Assembly (NCBI GenBank): GCA_023381945.1
Contig: JAMCQY010000375.1
Coordinates: forward strand, 1 to 7,231
DNA: 7,231 nt
Origin: Deltaproteobacteria bacterium
GTDB taxonomy: Bacteria > Desulfobacterota > Desulfobaccia > Desulfobaccales > 0-14-0-80-60-11
Direction of reading: 5' to 3'
Below the pieces are notes generated by a model that saw nothing but the letters and a program-made list of their open reading frames with translations, searched no databases and was not told the origin of the DNA. Position numbers and translations under genes: made by a program. Of this stretch, positions 1-5,290 are shown in pieces. The stretch's first letter is position 1, and each line of letters starts with the position of its first letter.

Positions 1-84
1 CCCCAAAAGCACCGACCCGGATTCATCCTCGTTGGGGAGTTGCTCAATTTTGACTGGCCCCCATACGACTTGATCTTCGCTCAT
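1..84 (-). CDS. Partial CDS, N-terminal 28 residues of an unrecognised protein
   Basis: The minus strand has an ATG at 84-82 preceded by a strong Shine-Dalgarno-like AAGGAAGG about 8 bases upstream. It reads 28 codons without a stop before leaving the window at base 1. The visible part begins MSEDQVVWGPVKIEQLPNED and is acidic, with no recognisable motif. It lies 32 bases downstream of the DUF3102-like gene on the same strand, so it is probably the next gene of the leftward early operon. The function cannot be called from this fragment. Confidence 0.6.
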   Translation of the reverse strand, partial: MSEDQVVWGPVKIEQLPNEDESGSVLLG

Positions 85-101
85 GATTCTTTCCTTCCTT
101 T

Positions 102-132
102 ACTGACCACTATTCACTATTCACTGACCACT
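102..132. repeat. Short direct and tandem repeats at the end of the DUF3102-like gene
   Basis: ACTGACCACT occurs at 102-111 and again at 123-132. Between and overlapping them the heptamer TATTCAC is tandemly duplicated (111-117 and 118-124). The repeats cover the stop codon of the minus-strand gene ending at 117. They could come from replication slippage; no function is evident. Confidence 0.6.
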
Positions 133-965
133 GTTTCTTCCGCCGCCTCCGGCTCTTCCACCGCATGAATCCGCCCCTGCAGCTCCAGCACCAGGTTCTC
201 CACCCGGCTCAGTTCCTGCAGCGTCCGGATGCGGGAGGCCCAATCGGAGGCCAGCAATTTCAGATCCAGATGCCGCGCCAGGTTGATGATCTCCGTCATC
301 TTCTGGCTCATCCTTCCAAAAACTTTCTTGGCCGCGGCCAGCTCCGCCGGCGTCAGGGCCGCCTTCAGGGCCTCCACTTCCTTGACCAGTTCGACGTTCT
401 CTTCGCTCAGCTTTTCGGTGGCCTTCTTCACCGCCTGCGCCTGCTTGTCTTTGGCCTTGCGCAAGGCCCGTTTCAACTGCCGGACGCTCATCTTGTCGAT
501 CTCATCCTGAGTAAATTCACGCAGTTGGCCGCTCTGTTCGAACTCGGCGATCTCTTCTTCGCTGCACGCCTCCAGCATGGTCAGCGCCTTGGAGTACCCC
601 CCACGCTCGTAAATGAAGGTCTTGAAGGTCGGATGATTCGACATGGCGCGGGAAAAACGCATGTAATTGAAGGCTGCCGCGCGGGAGATTCCTGGAAAAT
701 ATTGCTCCAAAACCAGTCCAAACGTTTGGACTGCCTCATGCCGCTCCAGCAGGATCAACCCCAAGCCCGCCAGATAGAACCCCTGCGCCCCTTGCCTGAA
801 GCCGTCCTGGGTGCGCTCGATCACCCGCGCCTGGTCGTAGGGCAGGTTCCCCGAGAACTCCTTCAGCTCCTTCTCCAGGGCCTTGATCGCCGCCTGCCGC
901 TCATCGTAGGCCGCGGTTACCTCGCTGATGCTGATGACCTCTGCCTCTCTCGCCTCTTGTGGCAT
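117..965 (-). CDS. DUF3102-like coiled-coil phage protein (282 aa)
   Basis: The protein is 282 aa, soluble and mostly helical. Residues about 45-108 resemble the DUF3102 pattern seen in phage and plasmid proteins: a GF-QGAQGFYLAGLGLILLE segment, then an aromatic-rich stretch and SRAAAFNYMRFSRAM, which resembles a helix-turn-helix. Residues about 158-205 are rich in K, E, A and L with heptad spacing and look like a coiled coil. A second helical region fills 206-268 and the tail is acidic. The ATG at 965 follows GGGGAG by about 8 bases, which supports this start. It sits downstream of the zinc-finger gene on the same strand. DUF3102 has no firmly known function; a DNA-associated role in replication or maintenance is inference. 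Assignment to DUF3102 is by pattern memory only. Confidence 0.75.
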   Translation of the reverse strand: MPQEAREAEVISISEVTAAYDERQAAIKALEKELKEFSGNLPYDQARVIERTQDGFRQGAQGFYLAGLGLILLERHEAVQTFGLVLEQYFPGISRAAAFNYMRFSRAMSNHPTFKTFIYERGGYSKALTMLEACSEEEIAEFEQSGQLREFTQDEIDKMSVRQLKRALRKAKDKQAQAVKKATEKLSEENVELVKEVEALKAALTPAELAAAKKVFGRMSQKMTEIINLARHLDLKLLASDWASRIRTLQELSRVENLVLELQGRIHAVEEPEAAEETVVSE

Positions 966-991
966 TGCCTTTTCTCCCCTTAAATAACTGA

Positions 992-1011
992 GGCAGGCCC
1001 TTACGCCTGCC
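992..1011 (-). other. Hairpin spanning the stop codon of the zinc-finger gene
   Basis: GGCAGGC (992-998) and GCCTGCC (1005-1011) form a perfect 7-bp GC-rich stem with a 6-base loop that contains the TAA stop of the zinc-finger gene. No U-tract follows on the minus strand, so it is not a clear intrinsic terminator. It may be a processing, pausing or mRNA-stability element between two early genes, or chance. Confidence 0.3.
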
Positions 1012-1207
1012 CGTTAAACTGCGTGATCCTTCCCGCCTCCAGGTCGGACACCACCGGGTTTTCCCCGTGGGCGTTTTTCAGGTGGTGGAAGATCAGGTCT
1101 AATAAATAGCAGTCAAACTCGCAGCGCAGGCAGTACCACTGCGGTTTGCTGTGGGCCGGCGGATCGCCGCCCGTATCCACCCGGTAGGCCAGGAGCGCCC
1201 CGCTCAT
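1001..1207 (-). CDS. Small C2H2 zinc-finger-like protein (68 aa)
   Basis: This 68-aa protein contains a candidate zinc site of the form C-x2-C-x12-H-x4-H: Cys26, Cys29, His42 and His47, with extra Cys33 and His41 nearby. That spacing is the classical C2H2 pattern and the intervening residues are helix-forming. The N-terminus contains a G/P-rich linker and there is no signal peptide. Its ATG (1207-1205) overlaps the TGA of the upstream gene as ATGA, so the two are probably translationally coupled. A DNA- or protein-binding adaptor role is the obvious inference. Bacterial C2H2 fingers of the Ros/MucR type have different spacing, so this is not a Ros family member. It could also be a structural zinc site without nucleic-acid binding. 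Confidence 0.7.
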   Translation of the reverse strand: MSGALLAYRVDTGGDPPAHSKPQWYCLRCEFDCYLLDLIFHHLKNAHGENPVVSDLEAGRITQFNGQA

Positions 1208-1530
1208 GGCGCCACCCGCAACTGCGGCCGGTTATTCAGCCCCAACTCCGCCGCATAGGTCAGCAGGCACTCCTGCGCCGCCAGGGCGTACTGCACCCAG
1301 CCCTCGGGGGCCGCCCGGAACCCCTGGCCGTCCTGTCCCCGCCGGGCCAGCCCCAGCTTCACCAGGGTATGCAGCGCCCCGTGGGCCTCGGCCGTGGTCA
1401 CCCCGGCGGCATCGGCCACCTCCTTTAACGACTTGGGCCTCAGGATGTCGCCCACGCACAGCACGTGCACCACCCTGAGGCCCTTCTCCAGCGCCTGGCT
1501 GCCGTAATCCCGCTCCCCGCTTCTTGCCAT
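1204..1530 (-). CDS. Winged-helix (IclR N-terminal-like) DNA-binding protein (108 aa)
   Basis: The 108-aa product has one recognisable domain. Residues about 11-64 (SQALEKGLRVVHVLC ... SLKEVADAAGVTTAEAHGAL ... LGLARR) match the layout of the IclR-type N-terminal winged helix: an opening helix, a helix-turn-helix with AAGVTTAEAHGAL, then a wing ending in ARR. The large IclR effector domain is absent, leaving about 35 helical residues at the C-terminus. I chose the ATG at 1530 because GGGGAG lies 9 bases upstream; an ATG at 1572 in the same frame lacks a ribosome-binding site and would start close to an upstream terminator. It overlaps the zinc-finger gene by 4 bases. Probably an early phage transcription factor; target unknown. 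Confidence 0.75.
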   Translation of the reverse strand: MARSGERDYGSQALEKGLRVVHVLCVGDILRPKSLKEVADAAGVTTAEAHGALHTLVKLGLARRGQDGQGFRAAPEGWVQYALAAQECLLTYAAELGLNNRPQLRVAP

Positions 1531-1600
1531 CTGGTGCTGCTCCCCTTGAGTAGTTTTGCCTAAGTCCGGCATGGCTGTTTTTGACTATCCTGGCGGCCGC

Positions 1601-1624
1601 AAAAAAGGCCGGGCACCCCGGCCT
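1601..1624 (-). terminator. Intrinsic terminator inside the leftward early operon
   Basis: Read on the minus strand, AGGCCGGG (1624-1617) and CCCGGCCT (1613-1606) form a perfect 8-bp stem with a 3-base loop, followed directly by a run of six T (1606-1601). It starts 7 bases after the stop of the 73-aa HTH gene. This is the best terminator in the window. It would separate the first two early genes from the remaining ones unless read through. Confidence 0.8.
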
Positions 1625-1630
1625 CCCGGC

Positions 1631-1852
1631 CTAATGGTCGTTGGCCGCCTTCTCCCCGAACAGCTTCTCCGGCAGCCCGGCCGCGATCAGCGCCGCCACC
1701 ACCCGGGGCGACGTGGCCAGGCCCTTCGATACCGCGCCGGGCGTAATCCCCAACTCCGCCGCGATGTCTTTACCCTTGATGCCCCGGTCATCCATCGCCC
1801 ACCTGATCTTGCGCCGGGCCTCCTTGCGCTTTTTGAACTTGTCTTTGCTCAT
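1631..1852 (-). CDS. Small helix-turn-helix protein, early operon A (73 aa)
   Basis: A very basic 73-aa protein whose residues about 14-66 look like a compact HTH fold: RRKIRWAMDDRGIKGKDIAA, then ELGITPGAVSKGL as turn and recognition helix, then a helix ending in AGLPEKLFG. It resembles the 69-aa protein at 6840-7049 in the right-hand operon (shared W, KDIAA/QDIAA, turn, and LG/GLP endings), so the two are likely counterparts. ATG at 1852 follows AGAGG by 5 bases. Size and position right after the first early gene recall small Cro/Ner-like regulators that shut down the lysogenic promoter in temperate phages. That role is inference. A terminator follows its stop. Confidence 0.75.
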   Translation of the reverse strand: MSKDKFKKRKEARRKIRWAMDDRGIKGKDIAAELGITPGAVSKGLATSPRVVAALIAAGLPEKLFGEKAANDH

Positions 1853-1866
1853 TTTTGCCTCTTATC

Positions 1867-1905
1867 CCCTCTCCCTTGAGGGGAGAGGGTTAGGGTGAGG
1901 GTGAG
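1867..1905. repeat. REP-like palindrome (CCCTCTCCC/GGGAGAGGG) with GGGTGA tail
   Basis: CCCTCTCCC (1867-1875) and GGGAGAGGG (1881-1889) make a perfect 9-bp inverted repeat around TTGAG, followed by TTAGGGTGAGGGTGAG (1890-1905). The sequence closely resembles a dispersed intergenic palindrome I know from many Gram-negative genomes (CCCTCACCC...CTCTCCC type). It fills nearly the whole gap between the 147-aa gene and the 73-aa HTH gene. In RNA it would be a strong hairpin that could stabilise or punctuate the early mRNA. Confidence 0.65.
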
Positions 1906-1910
1906 AGCGC

Positions 1911-2354
1911 CTACCCTTCCTCGATTTCCTGGCGCAGCCGCCGCGCCTGCTTGGCCAGGCGTTTGCTTTCATCTTCCAGCCGGGCCAGACGCAAACGCTG
2001 GGCTTCCTCGGCGTTGATCACCTGGAGCTTCAGGCTGCCGTTCAAGGCCGCCACCGGCAGAACCGACTCCGCCGCCCAGCACAGCGCCGGCAACTCCTCC
2101 ACCTCCGGCAGGTTGGCCTTGCTCTCCGCCGCCCAGGCGTCCAGCCGGGAGACCGTCACCCGGTTTTTCATGCCCTCGGCGATGAAGGCGGCGTTCATGC
2201 GTTCGGCGATCTGAGGCCGGCTGTACCGGCTGTCTGCCAGCATCTGGCGGATGGCCTCTTTCAGACGCGGCCGGGGGTTAAGCGGCGGCCTTGAAAGCCA
2301 ATCGCCCCCGATCCCCGGCTCCTCAAACAGGTTGCGTTGCCGTTTCCTGCTCAT
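1911..2354 (-). CDS. Conserved early protein, paralogue of the gene at 6102 (147 aa)
   Basis: First gene of the leftward early operon; 147 aa and charged. Residues about 29-80 (PRLKEAIRQML ... YSRPQIAERMNAAFIAEG ... VTVSRLDAWAAES) align with the 149-aa first gene of the rightward operon (LPAMKIAIKEAI ... LSREQIVDAMNHLAVVAG ... ISKDVLDKWTAP). Both then have a hydrophobic helical stretch with a CWAAES/CLATGD motif and end in a basic helical or coiled-coil tail rich in R, K, E and A. The SRPQIAERMN segment could be a helix-turn-helix, so I suspect DNA binding, but I do not know the family. ATG at 2354 has GAGG about 5 bases upstream. It is transcribed divergently from repressor A across a 117-base control region. 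Confidence 0.8.
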   Translation of the reverse strand: MSRKRQRNLFEEPGIGGDWLSRPPLNPRPRLKEAIRQMLADSRYSRPQIAERMNAAFIAEGMKNRVTVSRLDAWAAESKANLPEVEELPALCWAAESVLPVAALNGSLKLQVINAEEAQRLRLARLEDESKRLAKQARRLRQEIEEG

Positions 2355-2392
2355 CTGCGCCTCGCGCTGGCCTTCCCGGTCCGAAATGTTTT

Positions 2393-2456
2393 CTTGAACT
2401 TCTCAAGCGCTCGCGGTAATTTGCGGTAAATTATTTACTTGATTATTCCATTTACG
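2393..2456. promoter_or_regulatory. Candidate operator region of switch A
   Basis: The gap between repressor A and the leftward early operon holds dyads and repeats typical of operators. GTAAAT-T-ATTTAC (2426-2438) is a perfect 6-bp inverted repeat. ATTTACG recurs at 2450-2456. GCGGTAA is directly repeated at 2413-2419 and 2423-2429. CTTGA-N5-TCAAG (2393-2407) is a further dyad. The GTAAAT half-site also occurs in switch B at 6038-6059. I could not place a convincing early promoter on the minus strand. Binding by repressor A is inference. Confidence 0.5.
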
Positions 2457-2467
2457 ATTATTACAAT
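2439..2467 (+). promoter_or_regulatory. Sigma-70 promoter of repressor A (lysogenic promoter)
   Basis: TTGATT (2439-2444) and TACAAT (2462-2467) are separated by exactly 17 bases, close to consensus TTGACA/TATAAT. Transcription would start about 6-8 bases after 2467, at or next to the repressor ATG (2472). The -35 box abuts the GTAAAT/ATTTAC dyad and the spacer contains another ATTTACG, so the promoter is placed for auto-regulation. Confidence 0.6.
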
Positions 2468-2471
2468 ATCT

Positions 2472-2966
2472 ATGTCAAGAAAAAAAAGCGCAAAAGGAAT
2501 ATTTTCGGGAATAGGTTCTCGAATTAGAATTATACGGGGCAAGTTGACTCAGGTTGAATTTGCCGAAGTTTTGGGTATTACACAGGGGACGGTAAATAAG
2601 TATGAAAGGGAATTAATTTTTCCCAGCGAAGATATTCTTAATAAGATTACTGATTATGGAAAGGTTAAAATTGAATGGCTTTTACACGGCGAAGCAAAGC
2701 CGCGAGTTCAGGAAGAAGTAGAGCGCCTAGAAAAACCCATCCCCGGCGCCTTGGGGCCGCCGGGTTATTTTGCCGCCGTGGACAGCACGGTCTTGGCGCA
2801 GATTTTGGGCAGCATCGAGACCACCTTGAAGAAGGAGCGTCGCGAATTATCTCCGACGCGCAAGGCGCACCTGGTTTCTATCCTGTATGATCAGTTTCAG
2901 GAGACCGGCCAGGTGCCCGACCGGCAGACCATCCGGGAGGTCCTATCCTCCCGGCTATTTCGGTAA
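2472..2966 (+). CDS. Repressor A: XRE/Cro-CI-type HTH phage repressor (164 aa)
   Basis: Probable maintenance repressor of the left-hand element. Residues about 15-74 form an XRE-type HTH domain (SRIRIIRGKLTQVEFAEVLG, ITQGTVNKYERE as recognition helix, ending IEWLLHGE). Residues about 98-160 form a second helical domain (YFAAVD ... SILYDQFQETGQVPDRQ) shared with repressor B. There is no LexA/S24 peptidase signature. I chose ATG 2472 (MSRKK) over the TTG at 2439 because repressor B starts with the same MSRKK and the TTG lies in the promoter. No Shine-Dalgarno precedes it, so the mRNA is probably leaderless. GC content jumps from roughly 35% in the HTH half to about 61% in the C-terminal half. 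Two cargo genes follow closely on the same strand. Confidence 0.85.
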   Translation: MSRKKSAKGIFSGIGSRIRIIRGKLTQVEFAEVLGITQGTVNKYERELIFPSEDILNKITDYGKVKIEWLLHGEAKPRVQEEVERLEKPIPGALGPPGYFAAVDSTVLAQILGSIETTLKKERRELSPTRKAHLVSILYDQFQETGQVPDRQTIREVLSSRLFR

Positions 2967-2980
2967 ACGGAGGTAATATT

Positions 2981-3559
2981 ATGTTTTCCAGATATCTTTG
3001 GGCGATCGGTCTTTTGGTTCTTTCCCTTGCCGCTATCTTTGGCCTGGCGCAAACAGCCAAAGAAAAACCTCAGCAGCTCCCTGCAGTGGCCAATGCCGCG
3101 CCCGCTCCTTCCCCCAAAATTCAGCTGCCTCAATCCGAAAAGTATTACCTACAAAAGGCCACCGGCTTCCTTATGGGCAATTATGAGGCCGACAAGGCTA
3201 TGAACGACTCTATGCAGAAGGCTCAGAATCACACCGCTACTATTCCCGAAATTAGGCGGGTTATTGAGCTTTCCGCTAACCTGCATAAAGACCTTTATGC
3301 CAATTACCAAACTACTACGCCGCCTCCAGCTTATAAAGCTATTCACGCCAAAATTACTCGATATGCTAAACTACGTTCCCACGCCTTTAATGAATTATCA
3401 CGTGGATTTGGCACCAACGGCCTTTTTGTTCCCAAAGAAGGACTACCCCATGTCGAGCGTGGCCGTGATGAATTCATTGAATCAGTGCGCCAGGGCGGCG
3501 TGTGTCTGCAAGAATTAAATAAGCAAATGGATAAATTAATAGCCGCTGGCCAACATTAA
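2981..3559 (+). CDS. Exported or membrane-anchored helical protein of unknown function (192 aa)
   Basis: A 192-aa protein with a short charged N-terminus and a hydrophobic helix at residues about 6-23 (LWAIGLLVLSLAAIFGLA), either a signal peptide or an N-terminal anchor. A proline/alanine-rich linker (about 28-50) follows, then a mainly helical, lysine-rich domain to the end. No cysteine lipobox or catalytic motif is visible and I do not recognise the family. The ATG has GGAGGT 6 bases upstream and lies only 14 bases after the repressor A stop, so it is probably expressed with the repressor in the lysogen. A lysogenic-conversion role at the envelope, such as superinfection exclusion, is plausible from position but unproven. 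The sequence is AT-richer than the early genes. Confidence 0.75.
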   Translation: MFSRYLWAIGLLVLSLAAIFGLAQTAKEKPQQLPAVANAAPAPSPKIQLPQSEKYYLQKATGFLMGNYEADKAMNDSMQKAQNHTATIPEIRRVIELSANLHKDLYANYQTTTPPPAYKAIHAKITRYAKLRSHAFNELSRGFGTNGLFVPKEGLPHVERGRDEFIESVRQGGVCLQELNKQMDKLIAAGQH

Positions 3560-3577
3560 TTTTCCCCTAAAGTCTTT

Positions 3578-3607
3578 CCCCCTCCCTGCCGATATGCCAC
3601 GAGGGGG
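3578..3607 (+). promoter_or_regulatory. Stem that can hide the methyltransferase ribosome-binding site
   Basis: CCCCCTC (3578-3584) is a perfect complement of GAGGGGG (3601-3607), the Shine-Dalgarno sequence of the methyltransferase gene at 3613, with a 16-base loop. In mRNA this 7-bp GC-rich stem would sequester the ribosome-binding site and lower or gate translation. No ligand-binding architecture is visible. Confidence 0.45.
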
Positions 3608-3612
3608 TGACT

Positions 3613-4398
3613 ATGTCTAAATTCTTTCCTTATCTCGGCGGCAAGCGGCTGCTTGCCAAAACCATCATTTCCCTGCTGCCGGAGCACCGCCTCTACTGCG
3701 AGCCCTTCGGCGGCTCCGGCACCGTCCTCCTGGAAAAGCCGCCCAGTCCCGCCGAGATCTACAACGATATTAACGGCGGCCTGGTCAACCTCTTCCGCAT
3801 CCTCAAGTATCATCCGCGGGAATTTCTCGATACCGTGCGCTGGCACCTCCGGAGCCGGGAGGATTTCGAACTCTTTAAAAATATGCCGTCCCAATACCTC
3901 ACCGATATCCACCGCGCCGCCCAGCTCTATTATCTCCTGCGGGCCGGCTACGGTGGCAAACCTCCCGCCGCTGGTTGTCAATTCGGAGTCTCGCTGGAGC
4001 CCCAGGGCAAGCCTCTCTCCATCTACCGCGTCGAAGAGAGCCTCTACGAGATCCATCGCCGCCTGGAAAACGTCACCATCGAGCACCTGCCCTACGCCGA
4101 CTGCATCCCCCGTTATGACCGCCAAGACGCCTGTTTTTATTTAGACCCGCCTTATTACCATCACGAGGCCGATTACGGCTCCGGGATCTTCAACCGGGAT
4201 GAATTTGAGAAGATGGCGCTACTCCTTAAATCCATCCGCGGCTCCTTTCTTCTCAGCCTCAATGACCTCCCCGAAGTCCGGCAGATTTTTGCTCCCTTCC
4301 AGTTCAAAGAGGTTGCCACCACCTACCATATGGGTACTCGCCACGGCCACGGCAAAAAGGTAAACGAGCTGCTCATCGCCAATTATCCTCTCCACTAA
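3613..4398 (+). CDS. D12-class DNA adenine N6-methyltransferase (Dam-like, 261 aa)
   Basis: A complete MethyltransfD12 protein that transfers a methyl group from S-adenosylmethionine to adenine N6 in DNA. The motifs run in the alpha-class order: YLGGKR at residues 7-12 (motif X), EPFGGSG at 30-36 (motif I, cofactor loop) followed by NDIN at 51-54, and DPPY at 178-181 (motif IV, catalytic). Length 261 aa is normal for Dam-type phage enzymes. I chose ATG 3613 with GAGGGGG 5 bases upstream; a GTG at 3607 lies inside that ribosome-binding site. No restriction endonuclease is adjacent, so it looks like an orphan. It is third in line after repressor A and the exported protein. Protection of phage DNA from host restriction, or epigenetic control of lysogeny, are the likely roles. 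The recognition site cannot be read from sequence. Confidence 0.92.
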   Translation: MSKFFPYLGGKRLLAKTIISLLPEHRLYCEPFGGSGTVLLEKPPSPAEIYNDINGGLVNLFRILKYHPREFLDTVRWHLRSREDFELFKNMPSQYLTDIHRAAQLYYLLRAGYGGKPPAAGCQFGVSLEPQGKPLSIYRVEESLYEIHRRLENVTIEHLPYADCIPRYDRQDACFYLDPPYYHHEADYGSGIFNRDEFEKMALLLKSIRGSFLLSLNDLPEVRQIFAPFQFKEVATTYHMGTRHGHGKKVNELLIANYPLH

Positions 4399-4420
4399 TT
4401 TTCCGATCCTCGAATTAATA

Positions 4421-4440
4421 AAGGGGCCTTGAGGCCCCTT
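4421..4440 (+). terminator. Terminator hairpin after the methyltransferase gene
   Basis: AAGGGGCCT (4421-4429) and AGGCCCCTT (4432-4440) form a perfect inverted repeat around 2 bases, 22 bases after the methyltransferase stop. The downstream T content is modest (TTCCGAATTTCT). AT-rich DNA lies on both sides, so it may work in both directions. It plausibly ends the repressor A-exported protein-methyltransferase transcript. Confidence 0.6.
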
Positions 4441-4795
4441 CCGAATTTCTCTGCACATGATATCATTTTAAAAAATGCACTTTGCTCTACGCGAACACCT
4501 GTTTGAATTTGACCTCTTTCTTCAACCTCACCCCAACCTTTTTTTAACTTTTTTCATATCATTTATCGTGTTTTCCCTTAGTTATTTATCGTATCCCCCC
4601 TGTCCAAAGGAACATTCTAGCCCCTTCTACCTCTATTTCTGGGGGGGAGTATCTGGAATGAGAAAGAGAAAGCGCTGATATAGGGAGACGAAAAGGGAAC
4701 TTTTATGGAACTTTTAAGGACTTAAAGAAAAGAGCAAAATGAGCGTCAAAATGAGAAAACCGGCAGAAAAAAAGTGGGTTCGCATGCGAAACGAG
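4441..4795. other. AT-rich non-coding stretch with short direct repeats
   Basis: I see no convincing gene here. The stretch is AT-rich and carries spaced repeats: GGAACTTTTA at 4696-4705 and 4707-4716, then a weaker AGGACTTA; CAAAATGAG at 4735-4743 and 4747-4755; and ATGAGAAA near 4658 and 4751. Two places loosely resemble the RYRCGAA core of the 5314 repeats (ACGCGAA near 4490, ATGCGAA at 4784-4790). It could be a decayed intergenic region, an ancient element end or promoter DNA; none is established. Confidence 0.4.
4779..4790. repeat. 12-bp perfect palindrome TTCGCATGCGAA
   Basis: A self-complementary 12-mer just upstream of the hairpin at 4796-4826. It contains the GCGAA core found in the repeat cluster near 5314, in both orientations. 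It could be a protein-binding site; function unknown. Confidence 0.5.
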
Positions 4796-4826
4796 AAAAA
4801 GGGAGGGTTCAAAAACCTCCCTTTTT
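4796..4826 (-). terminator. Bidirectional intrinsic terminator after the lipoprotein gene
   Basis: AAAAAGGGAGG (4796-4806) and CCTCCCTTTTT (4816-4826) form an 11-bp stem around a 9-base loop. The A/T tracts on both sides give a U-run in either direction. On the minus strand it lies 42 bases beyond the lipoprotein stop and is its likely terminator. On the plus strand it would also stop transcripts escaping from the methyltransferase side. Confidence 0.75.
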
Positions 4827-4867
4827 CCGGTCTGAGATTCAATTCTTCTTATTTAAAGAAGTTAGAA

Positions 4868-5197
4868 TTATTCTTTCTTCTCAGCTACGGCCTCTCCAGG
4901 GGGCGGGGCCGGAGTAGTAATATTATGGGCCAGCTTCCATTCGGGAAAGGTCATGACCGGCTGAGGCTTGATACCGGACTTTTGCCGTTCCAGATTCAGC
5001 TTATCGGCATCGTCCTTATAAGTAGTATAGGTTTGCAGATTTTTGGACTCAGCCTCTTTCTGGGTAGCCTCGTCTTTAGAAGAACTCATTTTGTAGCCCG
5101 CATAGCCGATGGCGGCGGCTACGCAACCCTGAATGGAGAAGAAGGCCAGAAGGGAAAGGGTAATCAAGAGAGTGGAAAGTCGGCGGCTGGATAACAT
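4868..5197 (-). CDS. Small predicted lipoprotein (109 aa)
   Basis: The N-terminus is a lipoprotein signal peptide: positive MLSSRR, a hydrophobic core LSTLLITLSLLAFF, then SIQGC with the lipidation cysteine at residue 25. A short Ala/Gly-rich segment (VAAAIGYAGYK) follows. The rest is charged and helical to about residue 70, then PVMTFPEWK and a proline-rich C-terminal tail ending KKE. I chose ATG 5197, which has AGGAGGA 6 bases upstream; a GTG at 5200 is only 3 bases from it. Lipid attachment puts it at the inner or outer membrane, facing the periplasm. The role is unknown. It is flanked by its own terminator and lies about 100 bases from the candidate element end, so it is either phage cargo or a host gene trapped between elements. 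Confidence 0.75.
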   Translation of the reverse strand: MLSSRRLSTLLITLSLLAFFSIQGCVAAAIGYAGYKMSSSKDEATQKEAESKNLQTYTTYKDDADKLNLERQKSGIKPQPVMTFPEWKLAHNITTPAPPPGEAVAEKKE

Positions 5198-5290
5198 CAC
5201 AAGTCCTCCTGAAGAATTTTAAATTACCCTCACCTTAGTTCTTCAAAAAACATTTTTCAATGGTAATTTTCAGGGAAATTTTGGATAGAG

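Noticed and set aside
165..983. Long plus-strand open frame opposite the DUF3102-like gene
   Set aside because: Product is rich in Leu, Gln, Arg and His with no domain; it is an antisense shadow of the well-supported minus-strand gene with a good ribosome-binding site.
3556..4125. Minus-strand open frame opposite the methyltransferase
   Set aside because: The plus-strand frame has all D12 methyltransferase motifs; this frame is a GC-rich shadow.
4475..4678. Open frame of 67 codons on the plus strand in the AT-rich region
   Set aside because: No ribosome-binding site, low-complexity Phe/Leu/Ser/Pro composition, and it starts just after a terminator; looks like non-coding DNA.
4679..4689. TATAGGGAGAC, identical to the start-site part of a T7 RNA polymerase promoter
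   Set aside because: The upstream specificity part of the T7 promoter is absent (AGAAAGCGCTGA precedes it), so only the initiation end matches by chance.
4739..5194. Plus-strand open frame opposite the lipoprotein gene
   Set aside because: It passes through a terminator hairpin and has no ribosome-binding site; the minus-strand frame has a lipobox and a strong ribosome-binding site.
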